A DNA stretch of 64,000 nt from NCBI GenBank assembly GCA_020543525.1, contig JAHYIO010000039.1:1054001-1118000 (forward strand), written 5' to 3'. Both the position numbers and the translations under genes were made by a program. The stretch is from Coriolopsis trogii. Taxonomy: Eukaryota > Basidiomycota > Agaricomycetes > Polyporales > Polyporaceae. Each line of letters opens with the position of its first letter. The first letter of the stretch is position 1. The notes beneath the pieces are model-generated. The model saw only the letters and a list, made by a program, of their open reading frames with translations. It searched no databases and was not told the DNA's origin. Positions 46,659 to 58,875 of this stretch are shown here, in pieces.

Positions 46659-47935
46659 TCAAGCTGTCTGTCTTGCTTCGAGATGCTGCTCGATCCAGGA
46701 CGTGTATACCTTAAGGACCTGGTCCGGGATGTCGCCGATCTCGTGCAGAAGATCGTGGTACGCACCCTACATATCCATCCATCCATCAGTAGCGCTTCAA
46801 GAGACATGTAAGTGATTGGCATATGCGTACTTCGTACTCGACGAGTTTTTTGTCCTCGATATCCAGCTTATTGAAGAACGCGACGCCAGACTTGGGACAA
46901 TTGACCTTTGCGCAGAGCCTCGGCGAACATCATATGCGAGAGCCACTCTCGGCACGTACCTCGTCAACAGTACCCCATGTCATCAGTAACTAGGGTATGC
47001 TTCAGTGTACGCTGCAACGAGGTCTGGAGAAGGACATACGGGGAGATCTTTGGGCCATCGCTTGTACCCCTCTGCGAGCATCTCTGCTCCCTACAATTAA
47101 CGGTGAGCGACCTGTGGCGAGCTGCAAGGTAGTGGATCTCACCTGAGTGATCATGTTCTGGAGCCCCTGGACAGTACCTTGTGGGCGACGAAGAGGGTCC
47201 CTGATGAGTGCTTCAACCTGTGCATGGTCACGGGAAAACCGCTAGTAGGGATAGTGAGCGAGTCTAGAGCGGGGCTGGCACGGACTCCCAGTCGCCACAG
47301 GAGAGGAACATGGACGTACCTCCTCCGGCATTGGGGCTGGAATGGCCGTGTTCGGCGCGAGACGACTGACGACTGACGCAATGCAGCGCAGTATATTCGG
47401 GGGAGGATGTGTCAAACCAATGAGAGGCGCTTGGGCAATAATACCAGAGACCGCTGCAAGTGTATTCGGCTTCGGTGGCGCACCCGAGCGCGTTGCAAAC
47501 GCAAGAGTCAAGCCGCCACCCTAGTCGAGCTGGTGAGTACAGTACATAGGGTAGAACGAGATTGCGTGTGCGCACAGCGGAGTGACCCATAAGAAAGATG
47601 GGAACATTGGGGAAGGTGTGGCGGACGTGCTGCACCCACCAGTCGAGATCAGATAGCTCAACGGGGCGGCTTGTCTTGCCGTAAGCCTCGTTCTGGCTGC
47701 GGCGTTCCTCGTCGAGCGTGGTGCGACCAAAGCCTCGCATGTCGTAAGCAAAGACGGCGATGCCCTGTTGAGCAAAGCGGGGATGGATGTTGTCGTAGCG
47801 TGAGATGTGATCAGCGAAGCCGTGAACAAAGATGAGGACGGCCTTGGGCACCGAGGCAGGGTAGGTCCTCGTATAGAAGTGGTGGCCATCGGGACCGTCG
47901 AGCCAAGCTTCGAGGTAGGCGGAGAACTCGGACAT
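46659..47935 (-). CDS. Monoglyceride lipase / alpha-beta hydrolase (Yju3-like)
   Basis: Start ATG 47935 gives SEFSAYLEAWLDGPDGHHFY, then YPASVPKAVLIFVHGFADHI (oxyanion HG) and FAYDMRGFGRT. The nucleophile elbow GHSAGGG is built across an intron (FLMGHSA + GGG near 47510-47585). Then come GIIAQAPLI, DPLRRPQGTVQGLQNMITQ and GYKRWPKDLP. The acid residue lies in LLMTWGTVDEV, and the catalytic His is in EGAYHDLLHEIGD. It ends IEQHLEARQTA with TGA 46661-46659. About six introns. It hydrolyses monoacylglycerols to fatty acid and glycerol; the yeast relative sits on lipid droplets and membranes. The triad Ser-Asp-His is complete. The first-exon start is supported by the family's short N-terminus. Confidence 0.87.
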
Positions 47936-49248
47936 GGTGGATATGATGAAAAAGCGAATGTCTCAGGCTGGCCGGCTAGGACGTCCTAGGTTTCAGTTGT
48001 ATCAAATGCGAACGCAAACAAATAGTGACGGTATGGCGGAGAATGCCGACACCTGAAGACTGCCGCGGCACCTCCACACCCCAATCGTCAACTCATCAGG
48101 CGCGCTGTATGACAATAGAAGAGCTAGAGAAGAGTAGAGATGGATGGCTGTTGTGGATTTAGTATAATAAATCAGTGAGCACGTCGATATGAATATTCAC
48201 CGTGACTCCCTAGGGCTCCGGATGGAGTCAGGGCCTTCGTCACAGTATGTCAGAGCGGCCATTGGTGCAGACAAGTCGCGAGTGTTGAGCAGTAACCCTG
48301 ACACAGCCTCAAGGCTCTGTCTCAGTTTTTGCAGGTGCAAAAGTTGATGTACCTTTATCAGAAACGGGATCCGGAGACGAGTACAAGATGAAGTTGAGCA
48401 TGGTCAAGGACGTAGGCGCTTAGATTCGGTTGGACGATGTCACGTGTGGGCGCTAGGTGCGACATCTCTGGGTGACGGTCTGCCGCATCTCTCAGGGCCA
48501 GGTCAAACTTGTCTCTTGCTCTCAACATGCAAAGCGCCTCCTACACAGCCAATGCGGTCAGAGCCTAGCGTCCGAGACAGCCCTTGTCGCATGTTGTGCA
48601 CAAAATATTCTCGGGATCCTCGACTGAGGCCCAACAGCTCAGATGCGGATAGACATGATCGTCATATAGGCTCGATCAATATGAACATGAGCAAGCAGAT
48701 CGGTGAACTTTCGGAATCGACTGATATTGGCATCCACCTCGATGGTGCCAGGACTGTCTACTACAAGTCCGTTGTTTGATGTCATGGTAAGCTCGTAGCT
48801 CTGGAAATCACAGTGACGTTGCTCACGCTCCCTACGCAAAGGATATTCCAAAGAGGTCACTCACCTTCTGACGGAGGTAGTAGTTATCATGGTTCCGTGC
48901 CGCAGCGCTCATTCTGTCCTCCGGTTCGAACCATATATGTATTCCCGCCTGTCTGCTCACATAGGAGGCCGGTTATCTCTTCTGCCCTCGGGCCGCCTCC
49001 CTGCTCCCGCAGTCATTTTTCCTCATCCGCTTCAGGAGCAATGTAAGCCGTCGGATACGTCTGTGACGTCTATAATCGTGTACGGCTCGCCGCCCCTCTT
49101 CTTCCTCCGTCCCAAGCCCGTTCTCGAGGCCGCTATCTACTTTGTCCCCCAAATACTGTCGTCTGTCTGACTTTGTGGGCGTAACCTCCGTACACCCTCT
49201 ACTGGAATTCAGGGGATCAGCTTTGGAGGCTGTTACAGCATTCTTCTT
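47936..49248. other. Intergenic between lipase and DUF6533 genes
   Basis: About 1.3 kb with the lipase promoter (-) and the DUF6533 gene promoter (+). Short frames have no family support. AT-rich patch near 48165-48175. Confidence 0.5.
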
Positions 49249-50902
49249 ATGGTCGACACAGATTGGAGCACCCTACTCAGTTCTCTCCTCCATGCATACC
49301 GCCTGCTGAAAGTCACCAAAGTGAGTTCCCAGTTCTCTAGAGATGAGACCCAGCTGAAGCTTTGGACAGTATATCATAGGTGCGTTACTCACTCCTCTCA
49401 CTGCGCCCAGGCTAACGTGGCGAGCTTGTAGCCGCGTCAACCACGTTCCTGGCGTTGGAGATTATTGCAACAATGGAGGAAGAGGTGAGTGCCCAGTAGT
49501 ACGACGTGCATTAATTGGGCTCAAATCAAGGTATGGATGCAAAGGTGACGTATATTTGGCCATCACAGTGGACGCCCATGAAGATCATCTACCTGGTCAA
49601 CCGATACTCCCCTTTAGTCGACACCACGCTCAGTCTTATAGGTAAGCGATTTCGTAATTGAAATACATTTGTGCTCACGCCGTGCCCATTCAGATCAAAC
49701 TGATACGAGCAACATTAGGTCGTGCGCAATGCGTTTCCAGGCCCTAGGATGTGAGTCGTCCTTTAGAGCTGGATGTGGTTCTAATTTGATGATGCTATGC
49801 AGACGTATATACCATTGGCACATGGTTATCAGAGTGTACGTCCTTTCCTGAGCACCTTCTCAACGAAGAAGCCAACCTCATCATCGCACGAACTCAGTCA
49901 TACTGGTCGCACGAACCATGGCGTTGTACGAGCTAAAACGTCCGATATGCGTCGGGCTCGTCATCCTCATGATCTCGCTCGTCGTTCCGTCATTCATCCT
50001 AGTCCACGCCTATCAGGACGGGCTGACGTGTAAGTGAACCCCTGGTCTGTCGAGTCGCTCATCCGCAGCTCACGTTCATATCCCGAGCAAGACTCCAACG
50101 CGGGGTTCATGCGACTATTTGGTTGTTTGCCGAGCAGCACGGACAAACCAAACTGGTATCTTTCCGCTTTTCTGCTCATTTCCGAGACAGGTGCGTGTGC
50201 TCTCCCCCCAAATCGTTAGGAACAAGTGGACGCTTACAACCTCACCATGCAGTCGTAGTCGCCCTGACCGTTTACAAACAATGGACCACGTCTAGTAAGC
50301 TCCCGTGTTCGATCTATGGTCCCTCCGTATCAATGGGAAAGTCTCTGATCGCACGCGACCTTTGCAGCCAAGGCCTCGTCCCGGTCTACGCTCTACCGGA
50401 CAATGTATCGTGATGGTGTGTCATCTGCTCAGGCGGTACCTCATCGACGCCAGCTAACACTCCCTCGAGGCTCATATAACTACATTATCATGCTCTTCCT
50501 TACCCTGGCGAATCTCTTCACCACACTCTTTGAACCGGTGAGTCCCAGTCCAACAGCCCCCGCCTAACATGTAGCAAACTCACTGATTCTGTACCGTAGC
50601 ACCCCGGCAAGGCCCTTGTGCAGATGTATGTCCCCTTCAGATTTCCGTTATGAAAGGGGGACGATCGCTCATATGAAAACGGACAATGCAGGCCGTCCCG
50701 TGTGATCCACAGCGCGCTCTGCTCGCGCGTGCTCCTCAACCTTCGAAAGGCGGCGGATAATATGGGCAATGCGTCTGGGACAGTCCCCCTTTCGGTACAG
50801 AGCCAACTCGTGTTTGCGTCAAGGGCACCGGTGGGTCAGCTGGAGACGCTGGACAGTATCACGCCCCCGCTTAGGCTCGCGCAGCTGGATAGCCAGGCGT
50901 GA
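49249..50902 (+). CDS. DUF6533-type multi-pass membrane protein
   Basis: A basidiomycete-expanded family of predicted seven-helix membrane proteins of unknown function. Spliced exons read LLHAYRLLKVTK + YIIA + ASTTFLALEIIATMEEE + VTYIWPSQWTPMKIIYLVNR + YSPLVDTTLSL. These match the family N-terminus (helix 1, then E-x-x-x-IW, W-x-x-x-K and RY). Later helices include ALYELKRPICVGLVILMIS, LVVPSFILVHAYQ, YLSAFLLISE and YIIMLFLTLANLFTTLFE. The C-terminal PSRVIHSALCSRVLLNLRKA is the conserved last block, followed by a polar tail to TGA 50900-50902. The YII piece comes from a 10-nt exon (49370-49379). About nine introns; some middle exons are uncertain. The start at 49249 is the only nearby in-frame ATG. 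Confidence 0.75.
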
Positions 50903-51471
50903 AGTCGGCGGCAAGGATGCTATAGGATGTACGTAAACATTGTATGTTGTGTTGTTGCATCGTAGAGAGATCTGCCTAAGTGGCGAAAGTCCGATTATGA
51001 CGTTTGCAAGTCCCCACGCCCGCCGCACGACATGGTGTTGCGGTTCAGATCGAGGATCGAGGATAAAGCGAAGGAGCCGCTGACCTGGCGTAGAGTCAGT
51101 TCGGAACAGGCTTCTGCAGCTCGCGCTTAGGCTCCTAGTGCCGAAAGACTTTATCAGACGAAAACGTGATCATTAGGGGCAAAAAGATATGAGACAAAAT
51201 CAAGCAGACATGACAGTGCGCGCCGGCGGGACACGTATAGTACCAAAGAGACGTTATGCATCACTTTCCAGGAGACCCTCACTCCTCCTCGCTATCAGCC
51301 TCACGAGACTGAATCGCACTACTTAATACGCCCTTTCGACGCTTGCTACGTTGACCGTCACGCCTTGCTTCGAGCCCGGGGCCACAACTGACACGGAGGG
51401 AAGACTAGTGAGAAGCTCCGAGTGCCCTCGAGCCTCTGCACGCTCTGTGCTCCCGGCGAAATGATTGCCAT
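50903..51471. other. Convergent 3' flanks
   Basis: 569 bp between the DUF6533 gene (+) and the FunK1 kinase (-). No gene is seen. Confidence 0.5.
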
Positions 51472-53253
51472 TTAGTTCACCTCGGGAGGTGGCCTGTTTG
51501 GGCGAAGGTCAGTCGGGTCCACAGGGATTGGCTGATCGCGGTGATTGACGAGGTACTGGAGGATCAAGCGTTGCATGGCTTCGTGAAGATGATCCTCCAC
51601 AAGTTCACCCTTCCATAAGGCGTATTCTGGCAAGACATGCTTCGCGATGCGGAACAGCAAGTTGGCGACTTCTTCCATTTCCGGGGGGAAAAAAGCCTTC
51701 CAAGCCTCAACGCCAAAATACCAGAAATACCACCGTGTCTCCGTATACATGATGCCTGCCTCGTTCGGGATTCTATGGCTGTGCAAGGCATTCCATGCCG
51801 AAAGCAATGCACCGTCAGCATATGCCTTTGACGGCGTCTCCCGTGGTTTGAGACGGAGGAGAGCAACCAGCATTGTCCAGAAGATGGACTCGGCATCGTG
51901 TTCCGCGCGGTGATAGTACTCGGGCTCTGGTTCCTCTTCAGCTTCTTCGAGGGTTGGTGGATAACCCCCATGACGAGAGTGACGGTCCGGCTCCTGGTAG
52001 CGATCGTAGCGGGCCTTCCCATACGTTTTGATGTACAGGTGGAGAGCTCTGTCGACAAGTTCCGGCATGCGTACGCCACTTACGGAGAACGCGTTGCAGA
52101 GAGCTTCGCACGCGGATACGCTACGGGCTACGAACGTAGATGTGCCCTACGTACGGTGTCAGAAGACTGATACAGGCGACGACTCGGAGGTGAAAGAAAC
52201 AAACGATGCCGTGCGTCAGCTCGTCAGCTGAGATTTGACCACAGCTGGCTTGTCCCTTCAATGCAGCATTGTCAAGATCAATGAGGAGACACGTAGGGAA
52301 TCGCTCTTTGACGGGTCTGAGGAACTGCCATGAACACCTGGATGAGGACGGACAGTGCATAGTAAACACACACCTTGCCTGACCATCCAAGACATCTCGG
52401 ATGAACGGGTAAGTGCCAGGGAACACGGACTTATCCATGTCACTCGAGGTAGGGCGAAGGAGTATGTTGGCGATGCTCATGTCGCGATGCAGAACCTGCC
52501 GCTGGGTAAGTAGCATTCGATGCACTGACAGAGCAGACGTTAGACATTTTCTTGTTCATGGTATGGAGCACGGTTCAATGCCCTGACCTTCTAGGGTGTC
52601 GTAGATGGCCTCCAACACCTTGTTGACACTCTCAGCCTTGGTGAGATCTATAGCCCCTGGTCGGTTATAGAGTGCCAATGGCGTCCGAGTCTTCGTCCTC
52701 GAAGCACGCCCCTCCGAGTTCCCGCAGCAAACGGTGTCATTGTCAATCGTTGCATTGTCCACCTTGCTGAGACGGACAACGCCTGGCGCTTCGCCGTCAC
52801 GTTGGACATGAGTCAAAATGTCCTCTCCTTCCCACCGCCGGAGACTGTCGAAGTACGTCTCTTTGAGCACTACAAGCTTTCTCTTTTCTTCCGAGTCCTT
52901 GGTGAAGAAGACGGTCGTTCTACGTCCCCAAAGGATTTCGACAAAGTTCCGGATCGTCAGGACCTGCTCTTGCACTTCGTTCTTGAGCACAAAGCAGTCA
53001 GGACTGCATAGGTGTTTGCATGCAAATTGCTCATTGACGGTGGTAGAGGCCGCATCCGGATACAGAGCTGCGAGGGTTGACTGGTTAACAGGCAGAGAGG
53101 AAGGCGAGGACGCTAGTACAATAAATGATCTGGAGGGGGGAACGTACTTTCGCAGAAGCTGACTGTAGACACCTCCTGGTCGTTCTTAAGGCCGCTCTGT
53201 CCCGCACGGAGCAGCTCATAAGGACTCGGAAGCCGGCTAGACTCGGAAGACAT
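51472..53253 (-). CDS. FunK1-type fungal protein kinase
   Basis: Member of the FunK1 kinase group, expanded in mushrooms. Probable start ATG 53253 (SSESSRLPSPYELLRAG), then after an intron ALYPDAASTTVNEQFACKHL. The N-lobe lysine is probably in KLVVLKETYFDSL. VNKVLEAIYDTLE precedes the catalytic loop QVLHRDMSIANILL with HRD Asp and downstream Asn. The metal-binding segment is LLIDLDNAA, a DxD version of DFG usual for this family. GTSTFVA-like sequence and MPELVDRALHLYIKTYGKAR continue the C-lobe, with YHRAEHDAESIFWTMLVALL, and the end RPPPEVN at TAA 51474-51472. About six introns. Substrates are unknown. The residues needed for catalysis are present. Confidence 0.82.
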
Positions 53254-54900
53254 TACAATGCAAGACTGCGTGAGTTTGGGATCACGGCAGCCTGAATATC
53301 GAGGAAGGAATGATGATGCTACGTTGATATCGGTGACTTGAGCTATGTTGATTGTGCAGCGTGAGGAGTGAAACAAGCGGGTTATGAATGTGGTCGGGAG
53401 TCAAGTTCGACTTCGCCATTGTTCCTACACATATGCTTCTGGGCGTCTCTACTTGCACCGCCACCCATGTGCCTTGCCGCATCTCGCCTGAGAATAATTA
53501 TAAGTATCTTTCATCCCTTGCTCCAAGACTGCTCACGAGCGCTGCAAGCTCGCAACATGGCCACGGCGTCCGGAATGCGCGTGAATCGTAGTCAGTAGAG
53601 CCAGCGAAGCGTAAGACAGCGAGCACGCCCTCAATCACGCTGCCGCGGCTGGATAGGAAAAAGCGTGAAGCAAGCGACGACATAAACGTGCTCGCAATTA
53701 TTGTCCGATTCATCATAACATGCACGCATTGTAGAGGATTTCATCTTCTGGTGTATGTCCACCTATTTGGAGCAAATCCGGTCGAATTCAAAGTATGGCC
53801 AAGACGCGTACGTTGCTGGTGGGCCCACGCACATATATCAATGTGAAAACCCCTGCAAAGTAGTCCATCATCGCGGCTACACTTGAAAGGATACGATGTC
53901 TACTTGTGGCTCATACGAACCACAGGACATATTACACCTTGACGATGGTATTATCAATATCCGTGGAAGGTAGCCAAGTAAGACAACAATGTGACTGAAC
54001 CGGGCTCATCCGCCCCAAAACAAAACAATGCTCGCGTATTGTCCTCGTTAGGGTCTGTTACCAGGACAATACGTGAACAAGTAGATCACAATTTAAGAGG
54101 ACCCTCTGCGGGCACCGAGGACCAGCCTACGAATACGCAAGACATCTGACGGTACATATATCCAAGATGTCCACAATCCGCGCACAGCACAACATGAATG
54201 CCGATGACCGCGTGTGGAGCTCTCCCGTGTACTTCATTCTAGCCCCCGTTTTTCAGGACATGAAGTCGGCGTCCACCCTGCGAGTAGAGCTTGCGCAGTC
54301 TCAGCCAGTGGGTGTTCCATCTCCATGTCCAGTTTCGAGAACATGGATAACTGACGGTGTCACAGCATTGGAGAGATATACAGGAGATCATAGTCATCAT
54401 GGAAAGAAAGCTCACTTTGAATTGTCTTTTAGGCCCAGGTGCCAACATCTTCTGGCCTGATGGGTACGTCTCTCCGATTTCGACAGTAGATGCTCAATCC
54501 TGTTTGGATCGATAGAGACCCCAAAGCCAATACAGCCGCAAAGCTTGCATTTGCCTCAGCAATACATGCGCGTCGTATAACGCATCCTTCGAGTCCCTTT
54601 GCTGGACGAGGTAGATATGGAGTAGGATGAGACGGTGGCGTCCGTCCGCCTGGATGCATCCGCTTACGGATGCCGGTCCGCACTTGCAGACCAGCATGGA
54701 TGGGCCCGGGTGTCCTCCACGTGACCCGGGCGCTTCCTACCTTCTTATTGGCTAAACTCCCACTCTCGGTGTGTCGCCTCAGGGGGCAACCAGCCGAGAG
54801 TCCGGCGACTCCATGTCTGAAAAGTTTAGCGCTGGACCCCGAACACCACTTGGGGGAGGAGGTCCCCTAGCCGAGATAAGATTACGTGCGTGCTGCATTA
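53254..54900. other. Intergenic between kinase and transposase relic
   Basis: 1.6 kb. The left part is the kinase promoter. The right part (54640-54890) is GC-rich with several inverted repeats and may include the 3' end of the neighbouring transposon. No gene is recognised; a plus-strand frame from ATG 54167 has no known match. Confidence 0.4.
54751..54830. repeat. Cluster of short inverted repeats beside transposase stop
   Basis: GCTAAACT (54751-54758) pairs with AGTTTAGC (54823-54830); CTCTCGG (54763-54769) with CCGAGAG (54794-54800); GTCGCC (54772-54777) with GGCGAC (54804-54809). The last two pairs cross. It lies 70 bp beyond the transposase stop. Confidence 0.5.
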
Positions 54901-57900
54901 TCAGTCTATACGAACCGCTTTCTCTCTCCGTTCAACCACCACCGCCGTTGACGGCGCCCTCTCCCTCTTCAGCTGGACCTGCCGGTCAAGGTCCTGATAC
55001 AACTCCTCTATCCCGTCACTACTAGGCACGCCAAAATCATCCCTCCACTCCTTTGTCACCTCCTCATCCTCAATACCCATCAAGTTCTCTTCGTTCCGGG
55101 AGATGTGCATATTGACTACCAGGCTGGCAGGCACATCAGGTACGTTCCCGGCTTCATCAGCATGGCCGAGTAGATGGTGTAGTGCGTTGTACTTCCAAAT
55201 GGTCGCCGGTTGGCCTGGGGAGATTGGGGGGCATAGTGGACAATGGATGGGCACGTTGGTGCATGGCATGTTGGGAGATACTTTACGTGCTGCGGTGTAC
55301 GACATGGATGTATGGTGATAGGGGCAGCTGGAAGCAATCTTGTATGAGTCTTTAGTCTTCGTTAATCGTGTTATACACCCGTCTTCTCCACAGAAGCCGC
55401 ATGGTTCAAGCCCGATCTAGATGCTCACCATCAGTGCTAAACATGTTGTCCAACAATTCCCGGTAGTTACCTCATGTAGAAGCATTCTTTCATCACTGAC
55501 ACCTCTCATTGCATATAGGATGTGGCCGCCAACATGATTTCGCATTCGGGCGAGCTGCATGGTCTCTCCGCACAGGAGGCACCCGACAGAGGACTTCGGA
55601 GCACGCTTCTCTAGAGTGAGTTGCGGCGGAATGTCTGTGATTTCCAGTACGCTGACTACACCTTGATATGAGCAGTCTGTCAGGCTGTATATTTGCGATG
55701 CATACCTTGCTTGTCCATGTACGGTAAGCCATCAACTTGTGAGATGGATGGCAGAAGTTCAATGTTGAAGGCAATGTCAGCTATTTCTGGCCCGAGAGCG
55801 TCCCACGCCATATCAAGACATTCACAAAGCTGGTCACCCGAAAGTGACCATGTAACCTCAGCAACGGACCGGAGGAACGTATCAGATGATCCAGGCGCGT
55901 GTTCGCGAGGTGTCGGAGACTCGATGATGGTAGGAGCAAGAGGGTATAAGAGATGTGCAGGAACACTCAAGGTATGTTGCTGCCGCCGTGTGTTTGTCTT
56001 TGTGCCTGCAGTGAACTGAGCGTATGAGTGATTCCACAGCCACAGCGTCTCTGTTCCACTTGAGAGCGCATCTGTACTTTGAAGCTTGAGGATTTGGACG
56101 GTCACGGTTGTGTGCGAACCGTGCGGTGCCTCAAGTTGTGTGACCTCGATAGCAGTTGCTCGGCGGGTGCGTGCCTTCTCTCCTCTCGTTTCAAACTCCA
56201 AAATTTCCGCGACGGCCAGACAGATACGCAAGTCGACTCGGACTAGGAGAGCGGCGAGGTCCCCTGCCTTGACGAGATCGACACCAGGGGTGAGATCCTG
56301 AGTGTTGAAGCGATCAAACTTGCTGCCATGTAGATCTTCGATTGTGACACCTCTCGAACGCAATGTACGCATCGTGACCTTGCGGGAACGCTTCGCGGTG
56401 AGTACAATAGCAACGACCGAGGCTTTGAGGTATTTCTTCCCTTCAACGACCAACCACTTGTCTTCAGAGAACTGTGACGGAACGCCATGGGCACCGGGGA
56501 TCTGCGTTGTCTGGGAGGGTAAGAAGTCATCAATGGCTAACCCTTCAGGTCGATCATCAGGCTCTCCATCGTCCTCTTCATATTCGTCGGGAACAGCCAC
56601 TGGCAGCGATGAAGCCTGCGTTGGCAGGCAGTTGGACACGGGTTCAGCCGGACCGGATAGGGAACACATGTCCAAGCAGCGGTCTCGAAGTGCAGATCCG
56701 ACCTCAGGCTCCTCCGTCCTTGCATTGTCCGGATCATACTGGACACCAACATAGTCACCCTCTGGTCGAAGAAGGTCACAGTCTGTGTGCGTGGATAACT
56801 TGTTCCAGTGGTTGGTGACCGTCTCGTTGCTGTAATATGCCTTCAGAAGCCGGTAAGCTTCCTCCCGTCCACGTGTCCATTCAGCTGTCAACTCAACATC
56901 TCCAACGCGTATGTTGCCTACCCAGGACCGGGGATTCACATGATCAACACCTAAAGCGTCCTTCAGAGCCAGACGTCGATGACCACGGTCCAAATCGGGG
57001 TTCCTCTCGAAGACGCTCTGGATGAGAGCACCTGTGGCAAGCTTTTCGGAAAGCTGCAGGATATCGAAGTTACGGCTGTGGTCCTGAGTGCGGCAGTCAC
57101 TGAAGACACCTTCGAGGCAGTCTGTGCCCTCGAGAATGATATAGAATGGTAGATCCTTGTTTACAAGCTGGAGACGAGCAATGGTGATGACGATATTCTT
57201 GACGATGGCCTGTGAATCTGCGAAGAGTGCACCCATGATAGATCGTGTGTGATGTTGAGTCCAGAGGAAAGAAACGAGGTGAGCATATTTGATGAGAGAT
57301 CAGAGCTGCTCTGATAGAGATATAGTGACAGAAATGAAGGGTAGAGTGAAGGATCCGAGGACATGAGCAAGGAATGAGAGCATGCGCTGCCGGTGGTGTG
57401 CGGATGGAAGGGAAGGGATGGCGCTGTCGCTCTCAAGCTTCAGGAGGGTCTGTATAAGGTTCACAGCTTTGGGAACATTCTGCTTGTCTGCGGGATCGAG
57501 TAGCTGACGTGCCTTCTCCGCGTCCATGCCAGGGAGGGTTTTCAGAAGTGCAAAAACATCATGGCATGTGAGAAGTGTGTCTGATATCTGCACACCCTTT
57601 GGATTTCGAATGAGCGTTGCAAATCCTGTCCGTAAGTCAACCTCTTGTGTGTACCGCCTCGGAGAGCATACCTGCTTACGTTTGATTACATGCTTAGGAT
57701 CGCATGTTCCACATAGTCCATCGACGCCAGTATATGTGTTAAGACCTGTCAGCGGCACAAGGAGCTGTCCGAGAGAAGACGACAGGGAAATTGGCTCGCG
57801 CATGCATAGAATAAACTTAGCACGGCGGAACGATGCCTCTCCGTCAGTCGCAATGGCCCATATGGGTCCATGAGTCGCCTCTCCATGAGGATGGGTCTTC

Positions 57901-58727
57901 CATGCATCAAGCACAATCCTGAGCCAAGCGACCATCTCCTCCCCCGTTTCTGCCTTGCATGACGGAGAAACCAGTAGAGGGACAGGGGTGTAGTGTTCCG
58001 TCTGAGCATACGGGGCGATGGCAACCACAGTTCCATCCTGTCCGTAGTGCGCAGAGGTATTTGTTGAGAACGTATCATTGTCGACCTGTTGGGTGCGTTC
58101 TCGAGGGTGAAGCGTGGCCTCAATGTTCAGAATGTCTTCGAAAGTGGTCACCTTCTTCGGAATACCGTCTGAATGCTCACGGCAGACACCGAGGATGGTG
58201 TTATCTTCAGCACGGTACCGGCAGCGACCCTCAAGTGCAAGTCCATCGATTTGCATCACGTTCCCTGCAACATGGACTGAGAATGGATTGGGGGACTGTA
58301 TGAGCATTGGTGGTTTGAGGTCAGGGTGAAACAGGGCTGAGATATTTGTATGGATCTCTTCGGACACGGGCCTGCTGAGACAGGGAATCAGGCGAGGGAT
58401 CTGGAGGCGTCGGGCGAGAGTTGAAGCAGATGCAAAGCCATGGGATTGTTGTAGAGCAAAGAGCAGGCGCGGACCTCCGAGAGCCTTTGCCAGAAATGCG
58501 ATCTGGAGGTCGCGATCTGAGAATCCTTTACCACGGGGAGTGTAGAGTCCTCGGAGTGAGTCCTCAATCCGGGAGATGAGCGTCTTTGGACTGGCTCCTT
58601 TCCAGAGAGCGACTTCGAGAAGATCACAAAGACGCTTTACATCATGTGTTGTGAGAAGCATTGTGAGCCGCTGGTGGTCATGAACCTTCGCTCGCAACCT
58701 TGAAAGCTTACGACCTGCATTGCGGTA
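54901..58727 (-). pseudogene. Agaricomycete RNase H-like DNA transposase (possibly P-element/THAP9-like) with in-frame stop
   Basis: A multicopy Agaricomycete protein type. The exon from acceptor 58728 reads YRNAGRKLSRLRAKVHD, then LYTPRGKGFSDRDLQIAFLA, KALGGPRLLFALQQSHG, WAIATDGEASFRRAKF (candidate first Asp) and CGTCDPKHVIKRK (candidate second Asp). LLDPADKQNVPKAVNLIQTL leads to ISLSEQL, a TGA at 57302-57300, and then the same frame SLIKYAHLVSFLWTQHH. TDCLEGVFSDCR (candidate acidic residue; T-D-x-L-E-x-x-F as in P-type transposases) and FERNPDLDRGHRRL follow. After an intron, the C-terminus carries zinc-like motifs: GCLLCGETMQLARMRNHVGG, PCGFCGEDGC and HCPLCPPI with a following His pair. 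It ends at TGA 54903-54901. The 5' part is missing or beyond the adjoining copia element. The superfamily placement is inference. Confidence 0.7.
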
Positions 58728-58875
58728 CTATAGACAATAAAATGATTCAGGGCCCAGTGGTACTAGAGCAGCCCTACAATGAGACAAGAGTACCTTGAGA
58801 CGAAGTTGTCGATACTAGCCAACTACTTTTTGCAGGGCTACGTGATGAACTCTGAACCTGGAAGGCTTGGAGCGA

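Noticed and set aside
54167..54460. 97-codon plus-strand frame starting MSTIRAQHNMNADD
   Set aside because: No recognisable domain or supportive splice context; likely chance.
57300..58697. Treating the two transposase frames as two genes
   Set aside because: They are in the same frame, separated by one TGA and 21 open codons that continue the protein; one broken gene is simpler.
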